A stretch of DNA of 33,191 bases from a virus. This document shows, in pieces, positions 1-7,203 of this stretch. The position numbers were made by a program, and so were the translations under genes. The stretch is taken from positions 1 through 33,191 of IMG/VR virus record IMGVR_UViG_3300048135_000088. One strand, given 5' to 3'. Each line of letters begins with the position of its first letter. Positions within the stretch are counted from its first letter, which is position 1. The notes beneath the pieces were generated by a model. That model was not told where the DNA came from. It did not search any database and saw nothing but the letters and a program-made list of their open reading frames with translations.

Positions 1-141
1 ATTAGCCTTTACAGTACTTGCTATAGTTCCATCGTTATTAGTAGCTGCTGCACCTTCTCCTGCATTGAAACACCAAGCTGCGTATGTTGAACCATTTGCA
101 TTTGTATGGCTACCTGAACCTACCTCTACTGTAAAACCATT
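1..141. repeat. Left copy of a 141-bp terminal direct repeat
   Basis: Identical to 33051-33191 except at two sites (20 g vs 33070 t; 48 c vs 33098 a). The copies sit flush with the two window ends and are in the same reading frame of the fibre gene. This is what an assembled circular or terminally redundant genome looks like. A paralogous repeat inside the DUF7483 array is the alternative. Confidence 0.9.
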
Positions 142-1731
142 TGTGTCAAAAGAAGATAAATAACCATAAACACCATATTGACCCTCATAAGCAGTGTTAT
201 CAGAATATAAATTATAATTTTGACCCGCTCCTCTTACTGTATCTTGTAGAGAATGTGATGCACTTCCTGCTCTTTGCTTTATCCAAACCAAGTCAGGACT
301 AAAATTCGTAGCCTCTTGGTAAGTTACGTTAGTAGCAGTACCATCATAAGCGTAGGTTACGTTAGTTGCAGTACCATCGTATAATTGTTGCTCATCTCTT
401 GCATCCCCATCTAATTTGTAGTATGCCTCAAGATTATCTGTTGGAATAGATACAGTAGTATTGTTGTATAAATATCCTACTTCTGTTGAGGTTAGTGCGT
501 CTGAATAAATTCTTACATCGTCTATTTTGCCTCCATAAGAAGACGCTCCTACGCTACTTGCATTTGTTCCTAATCTATTATTTGATAAATTATGAGTATC
601 TCCACTTGTCCAATATGTTCTTGTTCCTGATAAATGAGATACTCCATCTAAATAACAAACAAAAGTATTATCAGACTCCATAACTAAAGATATATGATGC
701 CAATTGCCATCACAAATATTAGTTGTTCCTGTAAAAGTTTGATTTTGACCTGCTGTTCCGTGAGTAAAATTAACCTCTAAATATCCATTTGTAGCTGTTC
801 TTCTAATAACAAATCCACTATTGCCTGAACTACCTCCTCCTGCATCAAGCATATTTCCTACATTTGAATCTTTTGTTGTGGTATTCATCCAAAAAGAAAC
901 ACTTGAAGTGGTTGAGGTAGTTGAAGAAGATATATCTATATAAGAAGCTGATGATGTTTGCAATCCATTAAATATACCTCCACTACCTATATATCCACTT
1001 GCTCCTCCTGTATCATTTGCATTACCATCTAATTGGTATAAAGCAACACCTGAATCGTCATTAAAAATATCCGTAGTAGATATAGTAGTAGAAGCGTGAG
1101 TTTCTCCATATAGAGTATCTATTTCACTTTGAGATAAGGCTTTGTCAAATATGCGGAATTGGTCAATTTTACCCTCCCACATATTACTCGTATTTGATGA
1201 TGCGTAATAATTACCTATGTGAATACCTGCGTAATGAGCAGTTATAGATTGATTCATAGTAGCAGATTGTTCTACGGAATCTATATAAAATTTAATTAAT
1301 CCTGCATTATATGTAACTACCATATGATACCAAGTATCTTCATTAATAGTACTTGGATTATTAGAGGATATTGTAACTTCGCCTTGTGCATCAAAAGCAT
1401 TCACTTTTACTATACCGCTTGAATTTACAACAAGACCTATCCCTTGTCTATCTGTGCCTGTATTAGTATATGTACTCCAAATACCATCAGCAGAACTTGC
1501 ACTTTGTAACACAAAACAAGAAACACTAAATTCGCCACTGCCTGTGGCTGGTCTGTAACCAGTATCTATTGTACTACTACTCCCATTAAATTCTGCTCCT
1601 CTATTTATATACCCTCCTATACGTTGAGTACTTCCGTTACCTGTATAGAGTACAGTGTTAAAGTGTTCTGATGGAGTAAATACCGCATCTGCTGCCGCTG
1701 CCCCTGTATTTATTAATCTTTTACCAATCAT
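1..1731 (-). CDS. Giant tail fibre / adhesin, N-terminal part (partial, runs off the window)
   Basis: These are the first 577 codons of a very large virion appendage protein. The frame is still open at base 1 and continues in frame at the other end of the window; joined across the 141-bp overlap the product would be about 1,095 aa. After a short leader (MIGKRLINTG...) come two LamG/concanavalin-like beta-sandwich modules, roughly residues 15-195 and 200-400. Each closes with the usual signature (GKIDQFRIFDKAL; GKIDDVRIYSDAL). An 11-residue tandem repeat follows at about 448-470. A beta-rich unit then starts at FSPDLVWIKQR and resembles the DUF7483 modules of marine phage appendages. LamG modules normally bind glycans, so a receptor or surface-polysaccharide role is inferred. 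The ATG lies one base below the preceding gene's TAA. Confidence 0.8.
   Translation of the reverse strand, partial: MIGKRLINTGAAAADAVFTPSEHFNTVLYTGNGSTQRIGGYINRGAEFNGSSSTIDTGYRPATGSGEFSVSCFVLQSASSADGIWSTYTNTGTDRQGIGLVVNSSGIVKVNAFDAQGEVTISSNNPSTINEDTWYHMVVTYNAGLIKFYIDSVEQSATMNQSITAHYAGIHIGNYYASSNTSNMWEGKIDQFRIFDKALSQSEIDTLYGETHASTTISTTDIFNDDSGVALYQLDGNANDTGGASGYIGSGGIFNGLQTSSASYIDISSSTTSTTSSVSFWMNTTTKDSNVGNMLDAGGGSSGNSGFVIRRTATNGYLEVNFTHGTAGQNQTFTGTTNICDGNWHHISLVMESDNTFVCYLDGVSHLSGTRTYWTSGDTHNLSNNRLGTNASSVGASSYGGKIDDVRIYSDALTSTEVGYLYNNTTVSIPTDNLEAYYKLDGDARDEQQLYDGTATNVTYAYDGTATNVTYQEATNFSPDLVWIKQRAGSASHSLQDTVRGAGQNYNLYSDNTAYEGQYGVYGYLSSFDTNGFTVEVGSGSHTNANGSTYAAWCFNAGEGAAATNNDGTIASTVKAN
323..388. 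repeat. 33-bp tandem repeat (two copies) in the fibre gene
   Basis: Two imperfect copies start at 323 and 356 (period 33 bp), both beginning gttacgttagt. They encode an in-frame 11-residue duplication (YDGTATNVTYA then YDGTATNVTYQ) at the joint between the LamG part and the DUF7483-like part, so the duplication lengthens a linker without breaking the frame. Confidence 0.85.
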
Positions 1732-1732
1732 A

Positions 1733-2215
1733 TTATAGACTTATATCGTAAGTAATAACTGATGCCTTTGTGGTTTTAGCGTTTATTTCACTCTCTTTTG
1801 TAGCTACTGTAGTTCTTATACCTGCTCTCTCATCTAAAATATCTTGAGGTGTAGCAGTACCACCTTCAGCTTCTCTTACTATATACCAATCTGTTTTTGA
1901 TAGTTCAGAGTTAGCAGATGATTTTAAGTTAGCTATCTTTTGTTCTTTAAGTTCAGCTACTGTTTGCGACCAAGTCTTATTTGATTTGTCGTAAGTGAAT
2001 TGTATATTGGCACTATCCCAATAGATTTCAGATAAATCGTGTATTTGTGAATCATAACCATCAGGTAATACTACATCAAATAAACCTGCACTTCTTAACT
2101 CTCCACTTGTCATAGCAGGAGCATTTAAGTAAGTTCCTGTTGAAGAGTATAAGGTTTTAGGTACACCTTCGTAAACCTTTATTACACCGTTTCTATTTAT
2201 TGCTTTCTTTCCCAT
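1733..2215 (-). CDS. Tail-appendage protein upstream of the fibre (hypothetical, possible chaperone)
   Basis: 160 aa from the ATG at 2215. An upstream Met at 2245 would overlap the preceding gene by 28 nt; the chosen start follows that gene's stop closely, as elsewhere here. The N-terminal half is beta-like (GVIKVYEGVPKTLYS). The C-terminal half is helical with the phrase LSKTDWYIVREAEGG followed by an ER-rich helix. That arrangement, directly 5' of a long fibre gene, resembles short tail-fibre-associated proteins whose C-terminal 'L..TDW...R' helix is also found in phage tail-fibre assembly proteins. A chaperone or base-of-fibre role is inferred from this resemblance and position only. Confidence 0.6.
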   Translation of the reverse strand: MGKKAINRNGVIKVYEGVPKTLYSSTGTYLNAPAMTSGELRSAGLFDVVLPDGYDSQIHDLSEIYWDSANIQFTYDKSNKTWSQTVAELKEQKIANLKSSANSELSKTDWYIVREAEGGTATPQDILDERAGIRTTVATKESEINAKTTKASVITYDISL

Positions 2216-2217
2216 AA

Positions 2218-2637
2218 TTATGCTTCTTGAGAGATTGATGCCCATTGTTCTGTTGCACCATTGGTTGATACTATTTGAATTAGGTTTCCTACTGAACCAT
2301 CATACGTTCCTGTGATTGTCTTAACCGAAGCAGGTAGTGCTACAGAGCCTGTTCCTGTAATTACTAAATCCTTAACCATACCTGTAGATACGTTTGAGAA
2401 AGTTAAAGTGGTAGTACCTGATATTGTTTTTGTAAATACCGCAGCAGAACTAAAGTCTACATCGCTTGCAGAAATAACCGCAGCAGTAGTAAATTCTGTA
2501 CCTAATTTATCGTAATCTACAAAATCAGCACCATAAACTTCATCAAAGTTGTCGTTGACCTTATCAAAGGCAGTTCTTAATGGGTCTCCTGTTCCATCGT
2601 TTGCTGCACTTCCGATTCCTATTACTTGTTTTGCCAT
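2218..2637 (-). CDS. Virion appendage protein with 'NDGTGDPLR...NDNFDEVY' N-terminus
   Basis: 139 aa. It opens with MAKQVIGIGSAANDGTGDP, then LRTAFDKVNDNFDEVYG. This phrase (ANDGTGD-LR-A-KVNDNF-E-Y) is common at the N-terminus of phage tail-fibre and appendage proteins, where it is thought to form the particle-attachment or trimerisation segment. The remainder is rich in T, S, V and G with alternating hydrophobics, consistent with a beta-structured surface protein. It is short for a fibre, so it is more likely a small accessory fibre or a collar for the giant fibre two genes downstream. There is no catalytic signature. Confidence 0.65.
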   Translation of the reverse strand: MAKQVIGIGSAANDGTGDPLRTAFDKVNDNFDEVYGADFVDYDKLGTEFTTAAVISASDVDFSSAAVFTKTISGTTTLTFSNVSTGMVKDLVITGTGSVALPASVKTITGTYDGSVGNLIQIVSTNGATEQWASISQEA

Positions 2638-2640
2638 ATC

Positions 2641-2844
2641 TTAAAATTGTGTTGCGTCTGCTTTATATTGTGTTGTATCTGCACTAATTAAATTGGTGTC
2701 TGCAAGTATTAAACTACCATCAGCATTAAAAGGATATATAATACCCCAACTATTTGCTTCATTTGCATTACCGAACCAGGAAGAGTCGTATGATTCTCCC
2801 CATCCGATAGAATTTCTTCCGTACCAATCTTCAATGTTTGCCAT
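2641..2844 (-). CDS. Small virion-associated protein (hypothetical, Trp/Gly-rich)
   Basis: 67 aa. The N-terminal part is rich in aromatic residues and glycine (IGWGESYDSSWFGNANEAN, then SWGIIYP). The C-terminal part has three near-repeats of a short beta pattern (LILADTNLI / ADTTQY / ADATQF). Small proteins with the same 'GWGESYD.SW.G...EAN.WG.IYP' phrase sit in fibre operons of other marine phages as I recall them. A structural role at the tail tip is inferred from position. The ATG is only 5 nt below the TTGTAT box at 2850-2855, so this gene may head a late transcript carrying the appendage and fibre genes. Confidence 0.6.
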   Translation of the reverse strand: MANIEDWYGRNSIGWGESYDSSWFGNANEANSWGIIYPFNADGSLILADTNLISADTTQYKADATQF

Positions 2845-2935
2845 ATTTAATACAATTACTTTTTTTGGTTTTTGTTATATAAGTCAAATACTGTTTTAAC
2901 TTATTTACATTGTCTTGTTTTGGTTTATATTTCAT
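2831..2935 (-). CDS. Small basic peptide (34 aa, hypothetical)
   Basis: MKYKPKQDNVNKLKQY at the start, ending NCIKYGKH; about a third of the residues are Lys. The start codon overlaps the TGA of the connector gene as ATGA (2935-2932), and the end overlaps the next gene by 14 nt. This coupling is the main reason for calling it. It also spans the late-type motif at 2850-2877, so the coding and regulatory readings compete for the same DNA. The function is unknown. Confidence 0.4.
   Translation of the reverse strand: MKYKPKQDNVNKLKQYLTYITKTKKSNCIKYGKH
2850..2877 (-). promoter_or_regulatory. Late-type bipartite motif (TAACAAA-N15-TTGTAT), site 1
   Basis: On the minus strand TAACAAA (2877-2871), a 15-nt spacer, then TTGTAT (2855-2850) followed by TAAAT and the ATG at 2844. 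Both boxes and the spacing are exactly those at 5521-5548, 7821-7848 and 9216-9243. It would drive the appendage-fibre-lysis unit. Confidence 0.6.
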
Positions 2936-3435
2936 AATACCCATCCTTCAAAACTTGCATCTTTATCAGGATATACATCATCATTACTATTTGTGTAGTA
3001 TTCAGGAAACTTTGAACTTGCCTCAAAACTCATATAGTTAATGAATCTATCAGTATAATACTGTGCTACGTTTCTTTCTTTTTCTATTAAGAAATCTATT
3101 TCGTTCTTTTCTACATTTGTAGCATTTTCTGAACTGTGCTTAAATACGCCCTTATTAGCGATTGTATATGCTGCGAAGGGTAAGTACTCAACTAATCCCC
3201 AATGTATCAGCATAGGCTTTATATGGTCGTTTACAAGTGCTAAATAGTCTCCTGTTAAACTACTTGCTACAATATCTGATTGTATCTTGCTATAAAGGTC
3301 AGTTCCTAAATAGTTTTGGATATGTATATCTTGTGCTATCTTAATATACTGTAAGAACTTGTCTGTATCTACATTACCGTTGACAGAACTAAACTTTACT
3401 AAATCTTTTCTTGTTATGAATAGTGCATCTGCCAT
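2932..3435 (-). CDS. Head-tail connector / adaptor protein
   Basis: 167 aa, mostly helical, starting MADALFITRKDLVKFSSVNG. The layout is an N-terminal segment with 'F..YI..AQD..IQ.YLGT.LY..I', a central helix around KPMLIHWGLVEYLPFAAY and a C-terminal helix EKERNVAQYYTDRFINYM. This matches DUF6712-type connector proteins found beside portals in Bacteroidota phages. It lies 3 nt below the portal gene. The role is probably the first ring below the portal that closes the head and joins the tail. Family assignment is by recall, not search. Confidence 0.65.
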   Translation of the reverse strand: MADALFITRKDLVKFSSVNGNVDTDKFLQYIKIAQDIHIQNYLGTDLYSKIQSDIVASSLTGDYLALVNDHIKPMLIHWGLVEYLPFAAYTIANKGVFKHSSENATNVEKNEIDFLIEKERNVAQYYTDRFINYMSFEASSKFPEYYTNSNDDVYPDKDASFEGWVL

Positions 3436-3438
3436 ATC

Positions 3439-5172
3439 TTACTTATTTACGAATCCTTGATTAGGCATATCCTTTGGTCGCTTTGCAACTTTAGGGTCAT
3501 TAGTTTCAGGTTTAAAACCTTCTTTCTTTGCCTTGTTAACACTTACCTCTGCGTTTGGGTTTGTAGCATCAGGTTTTACATCTACTGCCATATAGGTCTT
3601 ACGCATCCAAAAATGATGGCAAGCACCTCCACCTTTATATAACCAAATATCGTAGGTAGCTGCACCGTTTAATCCCCATCCTGCATTTACCGCTCTTGTA
3701 CTCATTTGCATTATATCTTCTTTACGGTATATTTTTTTAGCACCAACCATTTTCTTACAAAACTCTCTTGAATTAGCTTGTGTTTTAAGAGGTGCATATT
3801 GATAACGTACTTTAAACTTCATATCTTCTACCTCACCATCTTGCTCACTTGTAGCGTTAGGTCTTGCAGTTCCTGTAGAAGCTAAACCAATCATTTTATC
3901 TAATGCTTCTTCTTGCTCATAGTCTACTTCTCTTTCGTCTACTAATACCCAATTCTCTAAATCTTCATCTTCACCATATTCTTCAAGCAAGTCAAACATT
4001 TTATCATCATCAAACTCTTTAGATAAAGAAAATTCGTTTTTAACTCCTGTTTCTTCTTCTCTTGCTTCGTCTGTTATTGCGTTGTCTGTTTCTATAAACG
4101 CTAAAGGTTGTAAAGTTTTAAAATAAAGTTTTAGTGAAATACCATTAATAGCCAATATATCATCCATACAGTCCGTTAATAGGTCTTGGTATGGTTTTAT
4201 AGTAATATTGTCAAAAAGTAAAGCAGCAGTCTTTATTTCGTCTGCATTAGACCCTAAACCATTGTTTTCTGTTCTAATTCCTAAAAGTAATGGACTTGTT
4301 ACCCTGTGTGCTACTATTAGTTTAGCTGAACACTCGTTAGATAAGTATTCGTAATGTTGTGGTGCATCATTTAATGGAATATCGTCTACTGTTGTTTTAG
4401 ATTCAGCGTTGTTGTTAAAAGCTATTATTACTTTCTCACCTCTTGCTCCTGTAAGTTTACGCATTACATCAGACTTAATCTGCATCTGCTTTTCTCTATC
4501 AGGAACACCGTTATTAAAGTTGACTACTTTCGTGCCACTAAATCCGTTTTGTACATCGTTAATTAAGTAGTCAGCTACTTCGCTTTCTAATTCAGCGTAA
4601 GCTAATCCACCTTGATAATCTACAGGACAATAGTAATCATATCCACTAACGTACTTCTTTACTATTTTAATTTCAGGTTCGTTGCCGTTACCAAAACCAA
4701 AAGCAGCAATACGTTGAGGTTTATCACTACGCTTTACTTTTGCCCAATCGTGATGGTAGTAGTATGCTTCTATTTGTCCATCTTCGTTACATTTCTCTGC
4801 TCGTAGTGTTTGTCTTGGAAAGTGTTCTGCTTTTACTACATCTCCTTTTTGATATAACACTTGAAAAGAACCTTCACCTAATAGTTTTAAATCAAGTACT
4901 ACTTTTCTTAAACAAGAGTCAGAAAATATAGAACGCATAGAAGCGTACTCATCAGGCTTTTTACTACTATCTAAAGCATCAAGACCTTTTCCATAAATCA
5001 TATTACTAATACCATTTATAATAGAATGGTTTGTAGTTGAATTAGTATAAAGGTCTATCAGATAAGAATAGTAGTCGTTGTCATCCCCATACTCAACCCA
5101 ATCACGATTTTTGTCCTCGCTAATCTTGGGTCTATTGTAAGATGCTAAATTAACTATGTGTAAATTATCCAT
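3439..5172 (-). CDS. Portal protein with an extra C-terminal domain
   Basis: 577 aa. Residues 1 to about 400 have a portal layout: an early 'YYSYLIDLYTNSTTNHSIIN' segment, a 'ISNMIYGKGLDA' clip region, then 'AHRVTSPLLLGIRTENNGLG' and 'YQDLLTDCMDDIL'. These are landmarks of portals from Bacteroidota phages. The dodecameric portal is the DNA entry and exit ring and the docking site for terminase. After an acidic linker, residues from about 450 form an additional domain with an 'REFCKKM', 'IYRKEDI' and 'YDIWLYKGGGACHHFWMRKT' signature that is not part of the usual portal fold. The start codon overlaps the upstream stop (TAATG at 5172). Confidence 0.8.
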   Translation of the reverse strand: MDNLHIVNLASYNRPKISEDKNRDWVEYGDDNDYYSYLIDLYTNSTTNHSIINGISNMIYGKGLDALDSSKKPDEYASMRSIFSDSCLRKVVLDLKLLGEGSFQVLYQKGDVVKAEHFPRQTLRAEKCNEDGQIEAYYYHHDWAKVKRSDKPQRIAAFGFGNGNEPEIKIVKKYVSGYDYYCPVDYQGGLAYAELESEVADYLINDVQNGFSGTKVVNFNNGVPDREKQMQIKSDVMRKLTGARGEKVIIAFNNNAESKTTVDDIPLNDAPQHYEYLSNECSAKLIVAHRVTSPLLLGIRTENNGLGSNADEIKTAALLFDNITIKPYQDLLTDCMDDILAINGISLKLYFKTLQPLAFIETDNAITDEAREEETGVKNEFSLSKEFDDDKMFDLLEEYGEDEDLENWVLVDEREVDYEQEEALDKMIGLASTGTARPNATSEQDGEVEDMKFKVRYQYAPLKTQANSREFCKKMVGAKKIYRKEDIMQMSTRAVNAGWGLNGAATYDIWLYKGGGACHHFWMRKTYMAVDVKPDATNPNAEVSVNKAKKEGFKPETNDPKVAKRPKDMPNQGFVNK

Positions 5173-5516
5173 TAGAATGTAATAAATTCGTTATCTGTAT
5201 CATTAGAAATAAAAGCACCACTATTGATAGTGTAATCTGTTAAGTCAGCTTGATTAGTACAAAAGATTTTATCCTTGTGTATTACTTCACTACCTTCTTT
5301 AATAGTTAGCGTATAGCTTACATCTTCTTTTAAATTAAACACCGCAGTATAAGTATTGTAATACAGTTGTTCTGCTATAGATGTAGTATCTACGTTGTGT
5401 ACTTCTGTATTTGTAGTTTCATTCACAACAGTTACGTTGTAACTTGTTCCACTTGTAAACTTTCTTGGTATTAAATTAATAGTTTGTGCTGATGCACTTT
5501 CTTCTAATACAATCAT
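5172..5516 (-). CDS. Small virion/neck protein (hypothetical, Ig-like beta)
   Basis: 114 aa from the ATG at 5516. A longer frame opens at 5597, but its first 27 codons only translate the terminator hairpin at 5562-5590 and the late-type motif, so I reject that start. The protein is a run of alternating hydrophobic strands (YNVTVVNETTNTEV, YTAVFNLKEDVSYTLTI) ending INSGAFISNDTDNEFITF, consistent with one beta-sandwich domain. It sits between the tube-like protein and portal genes, and its stop touches the portal ATG. A neck or head-decoration role is inferred from position. Confidence 0.6.
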   Translation of the reverse strand: MIVLEESASAQTINLIPRKFTSGTSYNVTVVNETTNTEVHNVDTTSIAEQLYYNTYTAVFNLKEDVSYTLTIKEGSEVIHKDKIFCTNQADLTDYTINSGAFISNDTDNEFITF

Positions 5517-5520
5517 ATTT

Positions 5521-5548
5521 ATACAATAAAAAAACTTTGAATTTGTTA
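5521..5548 (-). promoter_or_regulatory. Late-type bipartite motif (TAACAAA-N15-TTGTAT), site 2
   Basis: TAACAAA at 5548-5542, 15-nt spacer, TTGTAT at 5526-5521, then AAAT and the ATG at 5516. It lies just after the terminator at 5562-5590, as expected for a new transcript carrying the portal and connector genes. With only 4 nt before the ATG, the mRNA would be leaderless or nearly so. Confidence 0.6.
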
Positions 5549-5561
5549 TTATAAGGGCAAT

Positions 5562-5590
5562 AAAAAAGGGCAGCATATAGCCACCCTCTT
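5562..5590 (-). terminator. Rho-independent terminator after the tube-like gene
   Basis: Minus strand AAGAGGGTGGC, loop TATAT, GCTGCCCTTTTTT: an 11-bp stem with three G-U pairs, followed by a T run (5567-5562). It lies 20 nt past the stop at 5610. Confidence 0.75.
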
Positions 5591-5609
5591 CAATCAAATG
5601 AAACTCGGT

Positions 5610-6158
5610 TTATGAGTTTGTACCTTCTGTAACTGTTACAGTCGCACTACTCATACCATCAAATGGGTCAGCAGCAGTAGGACTTGATACAAAGTTAGCA
5701 GGTTTTAATTCAGATGCTGCAAGAGTCAAAGTGTAACCACTTAAATCTCCCATAGCTGCTCCTGTAGAAATTGAACCTCCTGTTACTTCAGCACCGTGTT
5801 CAAGACCCATAACAAATACATTACCGTTGTAATCTTCAACAGCAACGTGTGGTCTACCAAATGCTAATAGCTTTAATTCTTTGTTATCTTCTTTAGACAG
5901 CTTTTTAAGCGTAAGGTTTAAAGTTTGCTCAAAGAAAGTCGTTCCGTTTTCACGGCTTGAAGTAATAGCTTGTTCAAAGCTACTATTTCCTTTTAGTTCA
6001 TATTTGTAAGCAGTAAAAGTACCTGACATATCAGTAATTTCGTCATCTGTTTGAGTTACTGTACCGAAATCTCCAAAATCAGTAAAGTAAACAGCTTTCA
6101 GACCACCAACTACATCCTTGCAGGGTTCTTTTCTACCACGTGTTAAATCACAAGCCAT
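5610..6158 (-). CDS. Probable major tail tube protein
   Basis: 182 aa, starting MACDLTRGRKEPCKDVVGG and continuing LKAVYFTDFGDFG. The pattern is that of tail tube proteins of Bacteroidota siphoviruses: a short Cys-containing N-terminal arm, a beta-rich core (FTAYKYELKGNSSFEQ, then TFFEQTLNLTLKKL), and a loop 'VFVMGLEHGAEVTGGSISTG' with an 'LSGYTLTLAASE' strand. Tube subunits stack into the tail lumen and are needed in hundreds of copies. The gene is bracketed by two terminator hairpins (6172-6210 and 5562-5590), which would isolate its transcript level from its neighbours. Alternative: a capsid decoration protein, since it lies between capsid and portal genes. Confidence 0.65.
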   Translation of the reverse strand: MACDLTRGRKEPCKDVVGGLKAVYFTDFGDFGTVTQTDDEITDMSGTFTAYKYELKGNSSFEQAITSSRENGTTFFEQTLNLTLKKLSKEDNKELKLLAFGRPHVAVEDYNGNVFVMGLEHGAEVTGGSISTGAAMGDLSGYTLTLAASELKPANFVSSPTAADPFDGMSSATVTVTEGTNS

Positions 6159-6171
6159 ATTTTATATATTA

Positions 6172-6210
6172 AAAAAGGGTGAGCAGGAATATACCTTACC
6201 CACCCTCTTT
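6172..6210 (-). terminator. Terminator hairpin between capsid and tube-like genes
   Basis: Minus strand AAAGAGGGTG ... CACCCTTTTT, a 10-bp stem (one G-U pair) with a 19-nt loop and a T run, 19 nt after the capsid stop. Only about 13 nt separate it from the next ATG, so the downstream gene probably depends on read-through. The hairpin may also act as an mRNA 3'-end stabiliser. Confidence 0.7.
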
Positions 6211-6228
6211 AGTTAGTTAATCTGTTTA

Positions 6229-7185
6229 TTAGTCGTTAGCAGAGTTAGTGATACCGTAAGTTACGATGTCATCAACAATACCATACTGTACACCTGCGGT
6301 AAATCTCATTACGACTCTTACGTTTTGAGAACCATCAATGTCAGCCATATCAATTACTTTTACTTCGTTATGGTCAGAAAGGAGACCAGTTCCAAAATAG
6401 ATGTTTGATTTTTCAGCAGCAATAGCTTGGTTAGAACCTAATCCGTTAGCAACAAAGATTTTGATACCATCAAATGTCAAGGCTCCGTTGTTGAACCATT
6501 GTGTTCCCATAGAGTTTGTACCTGCAGCACCTACTCCATCAGCAGCAAATCCACCTAATGCTCTTACGTATGCTCTTGCAACGTTTTGAGAAATATAGAT
6601 TGATAAATCTTCACTTCCATAAAGAGTAGAAGGAACTGCATCAGCAATCTTTCCTAACTCTGTGATTACGTTTCCTGCATTCACAGTCGTACCTGCAACT
6701 TCGTTTCCTTGTGGTAGGTTAGCATCAGCAGTTAATAAAGTCATAAGACCATCAAATTGTCCGCTTGTTGCAGTTGAACCTGCCCAAATAGAAGTCTCTG
6801 TTCTCTGTGCTACTTTAGCAGCTACGTGAGAAATTAAGAAATCTGAAAAGTTAGATGGTAGTGTGTCGTGTGCTGAAAAACCCATAGAAATAGCTTCCCA
6901 ATCATCTTGGAAATCAGACTTACATAGTTGTAAATTCACTTGCTGATATTCAGGCTGTAGTACTCTTTCGTCAAGTGTAAGAGTAGAAGTAGCTGTGAAA
7001 TCACAAGAAGCATCTTTTACGATGTCATCAGTAGAGATAGTTTTGATTACCTCTTTAAATTTTACGTTAGGCTTAACTGTAATCCCTCCGTTTTCAATAG
7101 TGTTAGCACTTAATAGAGCAGCAGAGATGTATTGTCCTGCAAACTCTCCTGCATAAGTACTTGTTACGCTTGTTGTTGTTGGCAT
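6229..7185 (-). CDS. Major capsid protein (HK97-like fold expected)
   Basis: 318 aa. The N-terminal arm (MPTTTSVTSTYAGEFAGQY) is followed by 'ENGGITVKPNVKFKEVIKTI', a mixed alpha/beta body, the 'SDFLISHVAAKVAQRTETSI' spine helix, and a C-terminal strand set 'VRVVMRFTAGVQYGI'. This is the usual capsid layout in Bacteroidota siphoviruses. It follows the scaffold-like gene by 18 nt and precedes a terminator, so scaffold and capsid form one transcript, probably from the late-type motif at 7821-7848. No long N-terminal delta domain is present, in keeping with a separate scaffold. Confidence 0.8.
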   Translation of the reverse strand: MPTTTSVTSTYAGEFAGQYISAALLSANTIENGGITVKPNVKFKEVIKTISTDDIVKDASCDFTATSTLTLDERVLQPEYQQVNLQLCKSDFQDDWEAISMGFSAHDTLPSNFSDFLISHVAAKVAQRTETSIWAGSTATSGQFDGLMTLLTADANLPQGNEVAGTTVNAGNVITELGKIADAVPSTLYGSEDLSIYISQNVARAYVRALGGFAADGVGAAGTNSMGTQWFNNGALTFDGIKIFVANGLGSNQAIAAEKSNIYFGTGLLSDHNEVKVIDMADIDGSQNVRVVMRFTAGVQYGIVDDIVTYGITNSAND

Positions 7186-7203
7186 TTTTTTATTATTTAG
7201 TGT

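Noticed and set aside
1-1731. Diversity-generating retroelement acting on the fibre gene
   Set aside because: No reverse transcriptase gene is seen, and the two end differences are not adenine-specific changes.
2216-2245. Upstream start for the 160-aa appendage gene
   Set aside because: It would overlap the previous gene by 28 nt; the Met at 2215 follows that gene's stop closely.
5517-5597. Longer N-terminus for the 114-aa gene (27 extra codons)
   Set aside because: It reads through the terminator hairpin at 5562-5590 and the late-type motif; the translation is not protein-like and the ATG at 5516 fits the pattern of the other late genes.
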